A DNA stretch of 64,000 nt from Litorilinea aerophila (GCF_006569185.2 NZ_VIGC02000002.1:186001-250000), one strand, 5' to 3'. Shown: positions 18,035 through 29,226, numbered from the stretch's first letter. The notes: generated from the letters alone by a model not told the origin. Numbers and translations: made by a program.

Positions 18035-18628
18035 ATGCACACACTGATCCGCTTGACGCTGTTCACCCTGTTGGCGCTGGCCCTGACGGCCTGCCGTCCC
18101 ACGCCAACCCCCACGCCGAGCCCGGTCCCACCCACAGCCACGGCGACGCCAGAGCCCACCGCGACGCCCGTGCCCCCCACGGCGACGCCAGAACCGGTCG
18201 TGATGGATCTGGTGGATACCCTCCAGGCCCGGGGAAATTTCTCCATCCTCCTCCAGATCATCCAGCAGACCGACCTGGTGGAAAAGCTGAAGAGTGAAGG
18301 TCCCTTCACCCTCTTCGCCCCCGATGACGCAGCCTTTGCTGCGCTGCCCGAGGGAACCCTGGCATCCTGGCAGGCCGATCCCACTGGCCCCCTGACCGAC
18401 GTCCTCCTCTATCACCTGGTCGCCGGCCAGCTTTCCAGCGCCGACCTGGCCGGGGCTGAAAGTTTGACCACCATCCTGGGCGATCCGCTGCCGGTTTCTG
18501 CCCAGGGCGAAGTTCTGCAGGTGGGCAACGCCCAGGTGGTCCAGCCCGACGTACCGGCCACCAATGGCGTGATCCACCAGGTGGACGCCGTTCTCCTGCC
18601 CCCGAGCCTGGAGAGTGGAGCCCCATAA
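18035..18628 (+). CDS. Fasciclin (FAS1) domain lipoprotein
   Basis: A 197-residue lipoprotein. The signal peptide ends in the lipobox LTAC with Cys20 as lipid anchor. A Thr/Pro/Ala-rich spacer (~residues 21-52) follows, then one FAS1 domain: FSILLQIIQQTDLVEKLKS, PFTLFAPDDAAFAAL, LLYHLVAG and NGVIHQVDAVLLP. FAS1 domains mediate adhesion or carbohydrate contact on the outer face of the membrane. It appears monocistronic. Confidence 0.88.
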   Translation: MHTLIRLTLFTLLALALTACRPTPTPTPSPVPPTATATPEPTATPVPPTATPEPVVMDLVDTLQARGNFSILLQIIQQTDLVEKLKSEGPFTLFAPDDAAFAALPEGTLASWQADPTGPLTDVLLYHLVAGQLSSADLAGAESLTTILGDPLPVSAQGEVLQVGNAQVVQPDVPATNGVIHQVDAVLLPPSLESGAP

Positions 18629-18682
18629 AAGTGCCGCCGACATCGGCGCAGATGGTGATCTTACGAAGTGGTACGCATGATT

Positions 18683-18712
18683 CCGTAGGTCCGGTTTCCA
18701 TAGCAGACCGGC
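18683..18712. repeat. Short copy of the CGTAGGTC repeat
   Basis: CCGTAGGTCCGGTTTCCATA is followed by GCAGACCGG. It matches the interior of element E3 and the CCGTAGGTC core of the 145-bp repeat. It lies in the gap between the fasciclin and P-loop genes. Confidence 0.5.
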
Positions 18713-18735
18713 GATCTTAAAACAAACCCACCAAG

Positions 18736-19632
18736 ATGGTGACAGATAGTATCCGGAGATTGACCCAGGCTATGGCCGATTTCACCCTTTCCTTCAATGA
18801 GATTGCGCCCGGCGTCGGCGTGGGCACCCCGGCGCCGGGCGGCTGGCAGCCCATTCACCAGCGCCCCCTCCTGATCCTGGTGGGCCTCACCGGCGTGGGC
18901 AAGAGTACCACCCTGGCCTACCTGATGGACGGGGAGCCCGGCTGGGCGCTGCTGCCGGACCGCCGCACCCTGACCGACCGCCTGATCATCGCCGCCATGC
19001 AGGCAGCCGCGGGCGAGCCGGTGGAGCCGGTCCGGGATCGGATCCGCCGCTTCCAGTACACCCGCCGCTATCGAGAGCTGTACCCGGGCGGCATGGCCCA
19101 TGCCCTGGCCCAACTCTGGATCGACCCGGGGCAGTTGCCGGGGCCGCTCCTGTTTGACGGCCTGCGGGGCGACAACGAAGTGGCCTTCGCCGCCGGCGCG
19201 CTGCCCCAGGCCCACTTCGCCATGCTGGACGCCCCCGATGTCATCCGGGTGCAGCGGCTCCTGGGCCGCAACGACGCCTTCGACCAGGTGCATCTGGAGG
19301 GCGGGAACGTCGACAGCACCGCCACCACACGCCTGGCGGACCTGGGCATCCAGGGCGCGGAAGCGCTCTTCACCCCGGGCGAAGCAGAACGCCTTCTCCG
19401 GCTTGTCCACAGCGGCGCAGTGCCCCTGGATGAGCTGCGGGCCCGGGTCAAGATCGTGGCCGAGGAGCGCCAAAACTACGATCCCGACGCCACCCGCGCC
19501 GCGCTCTTGCGGGAGGCCGGCAGCCGGAGCCTGGTGATCGACACCGTGGCCCATGGTCCAGCGGAAGTGGCCCGCCAGATCCTGGCCTGGTTCCCCTGCA
19601 CCCCGGCGCAGCAACCCGCCTCCCCTGCATGA
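18736..19632 (+). CDS. P-loop NTPase/kinase-like protein of unknown function
   Basis: A 298-residue protein. LLILVGLTGVGKSTTLAYL (~residues 46-64) is a clear Walker A P-loop. GPLLFDGLRGDNEV may supply the Walker B acid. No other family motif was recognised. It looks like a small-molecule or nucleotide kinase fold, but that is a guess. It ends 9 bases before the enolase-superfamily gene, so the two are probably in one operon and may act in one pathway. An ATG at 18772 (MADFTLSF) is an alternative start. Confidence 0.6.
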   Translation: MVTDSIRRLTQAMADFTLSFNEIAPGVGVGTPAPGGWQPIHQRPLLILVGLTGVGKSTTLAYLMDGEPGWALLPDRRTLTDRLIIAAMQAAAGEPVEPVRDRIRRFQYTRRYRELYPGGMAHALAQLWIDPGQLPGPLLFDGLRGDNEVAFAAGALPQAHFAMLDAPDVIRVQRLLGRNDAFDQVHLEGGNVDSTATTRLADLGIQGAEALFTPGEAERLLRLVHSGAVPLDELRARVKIVAEERQNYDPDATRAALLREAGSRSLVIDTVAHGPAEVARQILAWFPCTPAQQPASPA

Positions 19633-19641
19633 GCCCGAAGG

Positions 19642-20769
19642 ATGGATGCCATGCCGCCTACACCGACCATCCAACAGATCGACACCACCGTCTTCCGCCT
19701 GCCCATGGCGGGGACTTTGCGTTGGGGCAAGAGCAGCGCCCTGGATGAAGTCCGCCACGTGCTGGTCCAGGTGACCCTGAGCGACGGCAGCGTGGGCGTG
19801 GCCGAAGCGCCGCCCCGCCCCACCATCTACGGCGAGACCGCCCAGAGCATCACCGGCATCATCCGCCACGAGCTGGCGCCCCGGCTCCTGGGCCTGCCCG
19901 TGGTCGCGGAGGAGGGGCCCGTGCTGCCGAAGGTCCAGGCCCGGCTCCGCCAGATCCCTTTCAACTATGCGGCCAAAGGCGCGCTGGACATGGCCATCCA
20001 CGATGCCCTGGCCCGACACCGGGGCATCAGCCTGGCCGAACATCTGGGCGCCGGCGCCTCCCGCATCAAGGTCAGCTACATTCTGGGCATCGGCGACCGG
20101 GAGACGGTCCTGGCCGAGGCCGTGCGGGTGGTGGAAGCGGGCGTCCGGGTGTTGAAGGTGAAGGTGGGCCGGGACTGGGAAGAAGACCTGGCCCGCATCA
20201 CCGAGCTGCAGGCCATCCTGGGCGACGGCGTCTCCCTCTATGCCGACGCCAACGAGTGCCTGGAGGCCGAAGAAGCACCCCGCCGTCTTCGCCAGCTGGC
20301 CGAGATGGGCCTGCTCTACTGTGAAGAGCCCCTGCCCGTGGAGCTGGTCCGGGAGCGGGCAGCGTTGCGGGCCGGTGGGCACCTGCCCCTCATCGCCGAC
20401 GACAGCGCCTTCAGCCTGCGGGATCTGCGCCGGGAACTGGCCCTGGACACCTTCGACATCCTCAACATCAAGACGGCACGGACAGGCTACAGCGAGTCCC
20501 ACCAGATGCTGGCGCTGGCCCTGCAGGCCGGCAAGGGCGTCATGGTGGGCTCCCAGGCCAGCGCCGGCCTGGGGACAGCCCGGGCCGGACTCTTCGCGGC
20601 CAGATCGGGCATCGAGCACCCCTCGGAGCTGAGCTTTTTCCTCAAACTCCGGGAGGACATCATCGACCGGCCCCTGTGCCTCCAAGATGGCTATATCGAC
20701 GTGGCCACCCTGGCATCCGTCCAGGTGGATCCGGACCGTCTGCGCGCCGCAGCCGTGACGGAGCCCTGA
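19642..20769 (+). CDS. Enolase-superfamily enzyme (muconate lactonizing / dipeptide epimerase type)
   Basis: A 375-residue cytosolic enzyme with the MLE-subgroup pattern: a capping N-terminal domain, then [12 protein letters not shown] with the K-x-K catalytic lysines, metal ligands in LYADANE (Asp), LYCEEPLP (Glu) and IADDSAF (Asp), and [12 protein letters not shown] with the second catalytic Lys. This layout fits cycloisomerases, o-succinylbenzoate synthase-like enzymes and L-Ala-D/L-Glu epimerases. The adjacent P-loop protein does not settle which one. A Gly-rich C-terminus ([13 protein letters not shown]) completes the barrel. Confidence 0.8.
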   Translation: MDAMPPTPTIQQIDTTVFRLPMAGTLRWGKSSALDEVRHVLVQVTLSDGSVGVAEAPPRPTIYGETAQSITGIIRHELAPRLLGLPVVAEEGPVLPKVQARLRQIPFNYAAKGALDMAIHDALARHRGISLAEHLGAGASRIKVSYILGIGDRETVLAEAVRVVEAGVRVLKVKVGRDWEEDLARITELQAILGDGVSLYADANECLEAEEAPRRLRQLAEMGLLYCEEPLPVELVRERAALRAGGHLPLIADDSAFSLRDLRRELALDTFDILNIKTARTGYSESHQMLALALQAGKGVMVGSQASAGLGTARAGLFAARSGIEHPSELSFFLKLREDIIDRPLCLQDGYIDVATLASVQVDPDRLRAAAVTEP

Positions 20770-20852
20770 AAGCTGCACCCATCGGTCGTCCACCCAACCG
20801 GGGCATCATCTGTCGCCCAGGCCGACACTCTGTTCAACAGGAGGAAGCCACC

Positions 20853-22505
<1,653 letters not shown>

Positions 22506-22619
22506 TAAATCCCGGCAGAGAGTCGCCGATGATCGTTTCCACCAGAGGGAGCGCGCCCAGAGGGCACCCGGAATTTCTGCCGTGGTATTTACGCCAGTCT
22601 GCAGCAGGCCTCATCCCCC

Positions 22620-23621
22620 CTACCAGAGGCGGCAGTTGGGCTGTTCCAGCACCGCGGGGTTGACCACATGGGCCGGCCGCTCGCCGCGCAGGGCCTGGGC
22701 CACGTGCACCGCGGCCCGGCGCTCCAAGTCCTGGATGGCGGCCTCGGAGTAGAAGGCGGCATGGGGCGAGATGATGACGTTGTCCAGGGAGAGGAGGGGA
22801 TGGTCTGGCGGAGGCGGCTCCTGGCTCAGCACGTCCAGGGCGGCCCCTGCGATCCAGCCCTCGGTCAGGGCCCGGTAGAGGGCGGCTTCATCCACCACGG
22901 CGCCCCGGGCGGTGTTGATCAGGTAGGCCGAGGGCTTCATACGACGCAACGCCCGCTCATCGATGAGGTGCCGGGTCTCCGGCGTGAGGGGGACGTGGAG
23001 GGAGACATAGTCCGCCCGGCTCAGGAGTTCATCCAGGTCGTTGGTGGCCTGGCCCCACGGCGCCAGGGCGTCGGCGGGCAGCCGGGGCGCGTAGGCCAGG
23101 ATCTCCAGGCCGAAGCTCCGGGCCTTGGGCACCACAGCCTGGGCGATGTGGCCGTAGCCCACCAGCCCCAGCACCTGACCCCGCAGCCGGGGCATGGGCC
23201 GGCCGGCCTGCAGATCCCAGATGCCGGCCCGGGTGGCCCGGGCAAAGGGGACGATCCGCCGCGCGCAGGCCAGCAGCAGGGCCATGGTGTGGTCGGAGAC
23301 TTCGTCCAGGCAGAAATCCGGCACGTTGGTCACCACGATCCCCAGTCGCGTGGCGTGGTCCACCGGGATGTTGTCCAGGCCGATGCCGTAGCGGCTGACC
23401 ACGCGACAGCGGGGTGCGGCGTCCAGGACCGCCGGGGGAATAGGCCGCCAGCAGGTGAGGATGGCATCCGCCTGGGGCGCCAGGCGCAGCAGTTCGGCGT
23501 CGTCGCCCTGGGCGGCCACCAGGAGCGCTGCATCCACCTGGGCCAGGATTTCCCGCTCGATGGCCAGGGAAGGCCAGGCGTAGTCCGTCACCAGTACCTG
23601 ATATCGGGGCATGATCTTCAC
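22620..23621 (-). CDS. D-isomer-specific 2-hydroxyacid dehydrogenase (CtBP-like)
   Basis: A 333-residue NAD-dependent dehydrogenase. Motifs are SRYGIGLDNIPVDHAT, the NAD loop LGLVGYGHIAQAV (Gly-x-Gly-x-x-Ala), INTARGAVVDE with the catalytic Arg, and SPHAAFYSEAA with the catalytic His. The pattern is closest to the C-terminal-binding-protein-like branch that often acts on 2-oxo acids or phosphonate/hydroxyacid substrates; the exact substrate is open. An ATG at 23612 (MPRYQV) is an alternative start. It converges with pgm over a 114-base gap that holds a short TTCTGCCGTGGTATT repeat. It lies 17 bases downstream of the lipid kinase gene, which is on the same strand. Confidence 0.85.
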   Translation of the reverse strand: MKIMPRYQVLVTDYAWPSLAIEREILAQVDAALLVAAQGDDAELLRLAPQADAILTCWRPIPPAVLDAAPRCRVVSRYGIGLDNIPVDHATRLGIVVTNVPDFCLDEVSDHTMALLLACARRIVPFARATRAGIWDLQAGRPMPRLRGQVLGLVGYGHIAQAVVPKARSFGLEILAYAPRLPADALAPWGQATNDLDELLSRADYVSLHVPLTPETRHLIDERALRRMKPSAYLINTARGAVVDEAALYRALTEGWIAGAALDVLSQEPPPPDHPLLSLDNVIISPHAAFYSEAAIQDLERRAAVHVAQALRGERPAHVVNPAVLEQPNCRLW

Positions 23622-23638
23622 TTCCTGGGTGATGCAGT

Positions 23639-24625
23639 TCAGGATACCTGTTGGGAGAGGGCCAGGGGCGTGCCCGGCTGCTGAAACAGATCCGCCGGCG
23701 CGCAGTCCGGCACCAGCAGGCGCAGCGCCCGGGGCAGGAGGGTGCAGGCGAAGGGCGTATCGCCCACCGGCTCGCCATCCAGGTGAAAGGGCGTGGACGG
23801 TTCGGTCTTCACGGCCACATAGCGCCCCCGAAAGACCTGGACGTTGGGATCGTCCCGGTGGCTTTCAAAGCCGATCTCCACGGTGTAGCGCAGGATGGTG
23901 GGCCAGCGCTTGCCTCGAAAGAGCCAGACCTCAAAGAGGCCGTCATCCAGGAGGGCGCCGTCATTCAGGCGCAGCTCGCCGCCAGCAAACATGCGACAGT
24001 TGCTCACGTTCACCAGCAGGAAATCCCCTTCGACCACCTGGTCATCCACCACCACCGTGGCCCGCAGCCCCTGGAAGCTGGGCAGGAAAAAGAGGGCCTT
24101 GGCCGCATAGCCCGCCGCGCCCAGCCGCTTGAACCAACGGGGGCGGGGCTCCACCCGTTTCACCACGAAGCCATCCACGCCGGTGCTGGCCCAGAGCAGC
24201 CAGTAGCGGCCGTTGTCGCACTTCCCCAGGTCCACCTGCTGGATCCGCCCCTGGACCAGGTGTTGGGAGACATCCACGAACCAGTTGGGCTGGAACAGGT
24301 TGGGGCGGGGCAGGCCCAGCTCCTTGGCAAAGGAATTGGTGGTGCCCACAGGCAGGGGTGCCAGCACCGTCTGGGTACCGGCCAGGCCATTGGCCACTTC
24401 GTTGAGGGTGCCATCTCCGCCCGCAGCCAATACCAGGCCATGGCCGGCCTCCGCGGCATCCCGGGCCAGGGTGGTGGCATGGCCCGGCCTATCGGTGGCC
24501 TGGAGCCGGACCTCCCAGCCCCGCTCCTGCCAGAAGGTGGCGACGCGCTGGACCACGTCGCCCCAGTCCCAAAAACCGGCGTAGGGGTTGTAGATCAGCG
24601 TGGCACGATTGGCGAGATGAGGCAT
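23639..24625 (-). CDS. Diacylglycerol kinase family lipid kinase (YegS/DgkB-like)
   Basis: A 328-residue protein. LIYNPYAG opens the DAGK catalytic domain and LVLAAGGDGTLNEVANGL carries the GGDGT ATP-binding motif, followed by PLPVGTTNSFAKELGLP. The C-terminal beta-sandwich domain has the VNVSNCRMFAGG and NDGALLDDGLFEV segments usual in this family. Members phosphorylate diacylglycerol or related lipids at the inner membrane surface. Co-directional with the dehydrogenase downstream, 17 bases apart. Confidence 0.9.
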   Translation of the reverse strand: MPHLANRATLIYNPYAGFWDWGDVVQRVATFWQERGWEVRLQATDRPGHATTLARDAAEAGHGLVLAAGGDGTLNEVANGLAGTQTVLAPLPVGTTNSFAKELGLPRPNLFQPNWFVDVSQHLVQGRIQQVDLGKCDNGRYWLLWASTGVDGFVVKRVEPRPRWFKRLGAAGYAAKALFFLPSFQGLRATVVVDDQVVEGDFLLVNVSNCRMFAGGELRLNDGALLDDGLFEVWLFRGKRWPTILRYTVEIGFESHRDDPNVQVFRGRYVAVKTEPSTPFHLDGEPVGDTPFACTLLPRALRLLVPDCAPADLFQQPGTPLALSQQVS

Positions 24626-24679
24626 GGGCGTCCCTGTCTCCGGTGAAGCACGAATCGTCCAGGAGAGCCTGGCACAAAC

Positions 24680-25684
24680 TTACTGGCCCAAATTGACCAG
24701 CACCCGTCCCACCTGCTGCCCGGCCAGGATCCGGTCGATGTGGCCACTGAGCGCCTGGAGGCTGCACTCGGTGACCATGTGCTCCAGCTGAGGCAGCTTC
24801 CAGCGGGTGGCCAGCTTCTGCCAGATGTGGCGACGCACCTGGATGGGGCAGTTGCCGGCGTCGATACCCAGCAGGGCGACCCCGCGCAGAATGAACGGGT
24901 AGACCGTCAGGTGGAGTTCCGGCGAGGCGGCATTGCCGCAGCAGGTCACACAGCCCTGGGGGCGAGTGGCCCGGATGGCCGTGGCGAGGATGTTCCCGCC
25001 GACCGTGTCCACCACGCCGGCCCACCGCCCCTTGAGCAACGGCCGGCCGCTGGCATCGTCCACCTCCTGACGGTGAATGATCGCGGCGGCGCCCAACGCC
25101 TGCAGATAGGAGGCCTGGTCCGGCTTGCCAGTGGCTGCGACCACGGTGTAGCCCTCCAACGCCAGCAGCGCGACCGCCACACTGCCCACACCGCCCGTGG
25201 CGCCGGTGACCAGGATCTCCCCCTGGCCGGGCTCGATGCCATAGTCCATGAGGCGCTCCACACACATGGCCGCGGTAAAGCCCGCAGTGCCATAGATCAT
25301 GCTTTCCCGCAGGGAGAGATCGGCCGGCCGGTGGACGGCCCAATCCGCGGGCACCCGGATGAACTGGCCAAAGCCGCCGGGCGTGTCCATCCCCAGGTCG
25401 TAGCCGATCACGATCACTTCGTCGCCCGCCTGAAAGGCCGGCGACTGGCTCTCTTCCACCACGCCGGCGGCGTCGATGCCCGGCGTGTGGGGATAGTGGC
25501 GGGTCACGCCCCGATGGCCGCTGGCCGAGAGGGCGTCCTTGTAGTTCAGCGACGAGTAGTGCACCCGGATCAACAGCTCGCCGGGGGGGAGCTCCTCGAT
25601 GCGCCGTTCCTCCACCTGGCGGGTGAAGGTGCCGGGTTCAACTTCCCGGACCACCAATGCTTGAAAGGATGAATGTCTGTCCAT
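24680..25684 (-). CDS. Zinc-free MDR oxidoreductase, YhdH/YhfP (acrylyl-CoA reductase-like) family
   Basis: A 334-residue NADPH-dependent quinone-oxidoreductase-type protein. It has YSSLNYKDALSASG near the N-terminus, TPGIDAAGVVEES, GAGFTAA-like YGTAGFTAAMCVERL, and the coenzyme loop VTGATGGVGSVAVALL. No structural zinc cysteines are present. E. coli YhdH (AcuI) reduces acrylyl-CoA, and that is the best-known activity of the family. ATG at 25684 is chosen; the frame continues to 25783 but with no supporting signal. It diverges from the ABC exporter operon across ~200 bases. Confidence 0.85.
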   Translation of the reverse strand: MDRHSSFQALVVREVEPGTFTRQVEERRIEELPPGELLIRVHYSSLNYKDALSASGHRGVTRHYPHTPGIDAAGVVEESQSPAFQAGDEVIVIGYDLGMDTPGGFGQFIRVPADWAVHRPADLSLRESMIYGTAGFTAAMCVERLMDYGIEPGQGEILVTGATGGVGSVAVALLALEGYTVVAATGKPDQASYLQALGAAAIIHRQEVDDASGRPLLKGRWAGVVDTVGGNILATAIRATRPQGCVTCCGNAASPELHLTVYPFILRGVALLGIDAGNCPIQVRRHIWQKLATRWKLPQLEHMVTECSLQALSGHIDRILAGQQVGRVLVNLGQ

Positions 25685-25884
25685 GGCTGCTGGGATAGGA
25701 GCGCCAGTCCGGCGCCACCTGCAACTTTCTTGTCGGTTTTCCGTAATCCGAGAGAGGGTGGTTACCGGGCAACAGTGTATCATTGCCTATCCCTTGTTGC
25801 CAATTGCCCCTTTTTCCGCTCGGGTTGACCGGCTTCAGCCCCTTGTGCCAGAATAGTCGGAATGAAAAGAAACAGGAAGGAACC

Positions 25885-26841
25885 ATGACCCTTTACCTGG
25901 CTGCCCACCACGTCCAAAAACGCTACGGCCGTCACGTGGCCCTCCAGGACGCCTCCCTGACCATGCACCAGGGGGAGGTGTTGGCCCTGCTGGGTCCCAA
26001 CGGCGCAGGCAAGACGACCTTCATCAAAATCCTGGCCACCCTGCTGACCAAGGACGCCGGGGACGTTCAGATCCTGGGTCACGACCTGGACCGGGAGCCG
26101 GAGGCCATCCGCCATCTGCTGGGCTACGTGGGACAGGACACGGAGCGCTCTGCCTACGCCCGGCTGACCGTGGCCGAGAACCTGCGCTTTTTCGGCCGGC
26201 TGCGGGGGCTCAGCCGGGCCCAGATCGAACAGCGCATCGAAAAGCTGGCCCACGACTTCGACTTCACCGCCAACCTGGACAAGCTCTTCGTGACCCTCTC
26301 CGGCGGCCAGAAGCAGACGGTGGTCATCATGCGGGCCCTGCTCCATGACCCGCCCCTGGTCTATCTGGATGAGCCCACCAAGGGGCTGGACCCCATCATC
26401 GCCCGGAAGATCCGGACCTTCCTGTGCCGGCTGGTCCGAGAAGAGGGCAAGTCCCTGCTGCTCACCTCCCACATCCTCTCCGAGGTGGATGAGATGGCCG
26501 ACCGGGTGGCCCTGATCCAGGGAGGGCGCATCCCCATTGTGGGGCATCCGGACGAGCTCAAGGCGGCCATCGGCGCCACCGAGTTCGTGGAGGTAGAAAA
26601 GGCCGCCCTGCCCCCAGCCATCGTGGACAAAATCCTGGGGCTGGAGCCGGTGCTCCTCTGCCTGGAGCGCAACCACGGCTGGCTGGCCTTTGGTGTCAGC
26701 GACATCATGACCGGCGCGGAAGCCATCATCCGGGTGCTGCGGGAGGAGGGAGTGGTGGCCGGGTTCCGCCATCACAGCGCCACCCTGGAGGATGCCTTCA
26801 TCTACCACATCGGGGAGCTCGACGAACGTTTTGAGCGGTGA
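25885..26841 (+). CDS. ABC transporter ATP-binding protein (DrrA/CcmA-like)
   Basis: A 318-residue ATPase with Walker A GPNGAGKTT, a Q-loop in YVGQDTE, signature LSGGQKQ, Walker B LVYLDEPTKGLDP, and a His switch in LTSHILSEVDEMADRV. The C-terminal extension (~residues 230-318) is typical of drug/polysaccharide exporter ATPases. AGGAAGG precedes the ATG at 25885. A weak TTGACC at 25825 may be part of its promoter. It is followed 25 bases later by its ABC-2 permease, so it powers export of an unknown substrate. Confidence 0.92.
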   Translation: MTLYLAAHHVQKRYGRHVALQDASLTMHQGEVLALLGPNGAGKTTFIKILATLLTKDAGDVQILGHDLDREPEAIRHLLGYVGQDTERSAYARLTVAENLRFFGRLRGLSRAQIEQRIEKLAHDFDFTANLDKLFVTLSGGQKQTVVIMRALLHDPPLVYLDEPTKGLDPIIARKIRTFLCRLVREEGKSLLLTSHILSEVDEMADRVALIQGGRIPIVGHPDELKAAIGATEFVEVEKAALPPAIVDKILGLEPVLLCLERNHGWLAFGVSDIMTGAEAIIRVLREEGVVAGFRHHSATLEDAFIYHIGELDERFER

Positions 26842-26865
26842 AACCAGCACTCAGGAGAAACCAGC

Positions 26866-27795
26866 ATGATGGATCCATCCCTGTCGTCCACCCAAGTACA
26901 AGGCCGGACGGTGGCCGTGGCCACGCCCCCACAGGCGGCGCGCTGGCCAACGGCCGGCAACATCCGCAGCCTTTCCCGCCCAGTCCCGGCCTGGCAGATT
27001 ACCCTGGCCACGGTGATCAAGGGGCTCCAGGTGGCGCGGCGCTATCTGCCCAACCTGGTCGGCAGCTTCGTGCAACTGGCCCTGCGGGTTCTGTTCTTTC
27101 TGCTCATCGCCAATTCCGTGGCCTACCGGGTGCCCGGCGAGGCGGATGGCCTGGCAGGCCGGGAACTGTTTCTTTTCTTCCAGGGCGCGCTGCTGCTGTT
27201 GGTCTTCAACGGCGCCACCCTCTGGGCGCCCATCCACTCGGTGACGTCAGACCTGTACAACGGCACGCTGGAATACCTCTACAGCAGCCCCGGCTCTCGA
27301 TACGCCTACTACGTGGGCACGGTCATCACAGAAGTGATCATTAACGGCATCCTCTTCTTTCCGTTTTATCTGTTCCTGGTCTTCTACGCCCAGGCCAGCC
27401 TGGTCAACATGGTGTTGATCCTGGTGGTCTGCGTCACCGTGTTGATCGCGCTGACGGCCATGGGCATCCTGATCGCGCTGCTGGCCCTGCTGTGGCGCCA
27501 GGTGGGCTCCATCGCCCAGGTGCTGGGGATCCTCTTTGAGTTCCTGGCCGGGGCCTATCTGCCCGTCTCCACCTTTCCGCCGGCCCTCCAGTACCTGGCC
27601 TACCTGTTGCCCTATACCTGGGGCTATGACCTGATCCGCTACTACACCTTCAACGGCCAGTGGACGACCCTGCGGCCGGTCTGGCAGGAGTGGCTGATCA
27701 TCGGCGTCTACGCGGTGGTCTACACCCTCCTCTCCCGGCTGTTGCTGCGGCGGGCTGAAGTTCAGGCCAAACAGATGGGCCTGCACATCATTTGA
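26866..27795 (+). CDS. ABC-2 type transporter permease
   Basis: A 309-residue membrane protein with six hydrophobic segments, a cytoplasmic N-terminal tail of about 50 residues, and the ABC-2 pattern near the C-terminus (EFLAGAYLPVSTFPPALQYL, then LLPYTWGYDLIRYY). It partners with the preceding ATPase. The stop codon falls inside a short ATCATTTGAT direct repeat. A lipoprotein and two glycosyltransferases follow on the same strand, which makes export of a glycan or lipid possible. Confidence 0.88.
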   Translation: MMDPSLSSTQVQGRTVAVATPPQAARWPTAGNIRSLSRPVPAWQITLATVIKGLQVARRYLPNLVGSFVQLALRVLFFLLIANSVAYRVPGEADGLAGRELFLFFQGALLLLVFNGATLWAPIHSVTSDLYNGTLEYLYSSPGSRYAYYVGTVITEVIINGILFFPFYLFLVFYAQASLVNMVLILVVCVTVLIALTAMGILIALLALLWRQVGSIAQVLGILFEFLAGAYLPVSTFPPALQYLAYLLPYTWGYDLIRYYTFNGQWTTLRPVWQEWLIIGVYAVVYTLLSRLLLRRAEVQAKQMGLHII

Positions 27796-27843
27796 TGCTG
27801 CATATCATTTGATTTCACGTGATTTGATTTCGTGTGATTTCGT
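27784..27843. repeat. Short imperfect direct repeats at the permease stop codon
   Basis: CACATCATTTGAT and CATATCATTTGAT occur 17 bases apart, followed by three T-GATTTC-GTG-like units up to about 27843. The first copy contains the permease TGA stop. The region is AT-rich compared with its surroundings. Confidence 0.5.
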
Positions 27844-27891
27844 GCCTGCCCATGCTTTGCGGATATGGGCTGATGGGTTAGACTCTGCACC

Positions 27892-29217
27892 ATGACCACG
27901 AATGCATCCTTTTCACTGCCTCGTTCTCTGGCGTTGGTTCTCCTGCTGGCGTGGCTGTTGGTACTCCTGGGTGGCTGTGGCCAGCTGGACCTGAGCATGG
28001 GGCCGCTGCTCTACGACGTCCGGGTGGCGCCCGACTTCATTACCCCCAATGCCGACGGCAACCAGGACGTCACCGAAATTCGCTACAGCCTGCGCCGCTC
28101 GGCCACGGTGAGCATCTACTTCGAAAACGAAGCCGGCCAGCGCTTCTACTTTCGCCAGGAACGGCGCCGTTCCCCGGGCGACTACAGCGTCCAGTGGGGC
28201 GGCGTGGTGGATGAGCCCCGCACGGTGGAAACCGACTACGGCACCCAGGAGATCCTGAGCCAGGTCCTGCCCGATGGCCGGTACCGCTGGGTCATCCAGG
28301 CCGTGGAAGATAACGGGCAACAGGCCACGGTGACCGGAGAGATCACCCTCCAGGATGCGGACACCCGGCTGCCCGAGCTCCACAACTTCGCCGTGGTGCC
28401 CCAGGTCTTCACCCCCAACCAGGACGGCATCGACGACCGGGTGAGCATCAGCTACTACCTGACCAAGGACGTGGAATCGGTCCTGGTCTACCTGGTGGAC
28501 CCGGCGGAGCCGGACATTCGCTACTTCCTGGCCGAAAGCCCCAGCGTGGCCAAACCCACCGAGCAGGGCTATCACAGCTACGACTACGACGGCGGCGTGG
28601 ACCTGAACGCGGAGCCCCCGCCGGATGGCGTCTACCAGGTGGTGGGCGAAGCCCGGGACCGGGCCGGGAACGCGGTGCGGGTCATCAGCCAGCTCACCAT
28701 CCGAGAGGGCGGCAAACCCCGGGCCGATGTGGCCCAAGGCGAGATCGACTGGGTGGGGGAGATGAACCGCCAGGTGAGCATCCCCCTGGGCGAGAGGCTC
28801 TGCTTCCGGGCAGTGGTCCGCAACGAAGGGGTGGTGCCCATCCGCACCACAGGGCCCCAGCCCGGCCAGGAGTACCGGTTCAGCGAGAACTACAACACCC
28901 TGGCCGCCCAGGGCCACAAGGAGTGGTACAAACAGGCCGGCGCCTGGCGCTTCGGCATCAACTTCGAGACATCGGGCACCGATTTTCCCTTTCGCTGGGC
29001 CATCGGCCGGCCCGAAGATCTGGAACGGCGGGTGATCGACGGCCAGGAACAGTGGTATCTCCTGCCTGGCCAGGCCGGCGAGGTGAGCGGCTGCATCATC
29101 ATGGATGAGCCGCCTCCCCTGGCCGCCACCCTCTGGTGGGGCGGCCTGATCCACGAAGATGTGGCGGTGGTCAACAACTACATCGACCGCATCTGGGTGG
29201 AAGTGGGCGTCCCCTGA
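27892..29217 (+). CDS. Secreted lipoprotein with two FlgD-Ig-like domains
   Basis: A 441-residue protein. The hydrophobic signal ends in LLGGC, with Cys29 as lipid anchor. Two related domains follow. Each begins with an F(I/T)PN.DG motif: FITPNADGNQDVTEIRYSLR (~residue 45) and FTPNQDGIDDRVSISYYL (~170). Each then continues with a beta-sandwich including PDGRYRWVIQA or PDGVYQVVGEARD, as in FlgD-type Ig folds. The last ~170 residues form a separate domain with EWYKQAGAWRFGINFE, not recognised. Probably sits on the outer face of the membrane. It lies between the ABC exporter and two glycosyltransferases. Confidence 0.7.
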   Translation: MTTNASFSLPRSLALVLLLAWLLVLLGGCGQLDLSMGPLLYDVRVAPDFITPNADGNQDVTEIRYSLRRSATVSIYFENEAGQRFYFRQERRRSPGDYSVQWGGVVDEPRTVETDYGTQEILSQVLPDGRYRWVIQAVEDNGQQATVTGEITLQDADTRLPELHNFAVVPQVFTPNQDGIDDRVSISYYLTKDVESVLVYLVDPAEPDIRYFLAESPSVAKPTEQGYHSYDYDGGVDLNAEPPPDGVYQVVGEARDRAGNAVRVISQLTIREGGKPRADVAQGEIDWVGEMNRQVSIPLGERLCFRAVVRNEGVVPIRTTGPQPGQEYRFSENYNTLAAQGHKEWYKQAGAWRFGINFETSGTDFPFRWAIGRPEDLERRVIDGQEQWYLLPGQAGEVSGCIIMDEPPPLAATLWWGGLIHEDVAVVNNYIDRIWVEVGVP

Positions 29218-29226
29218 GCGAAAACC

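Noticed and set aside
18661-20793. 710-residue open frame on the minus strand
   Set aside because: It is antisense to the P-loop and enolase-superfamily genes, which have clear motifs on the plus strand.
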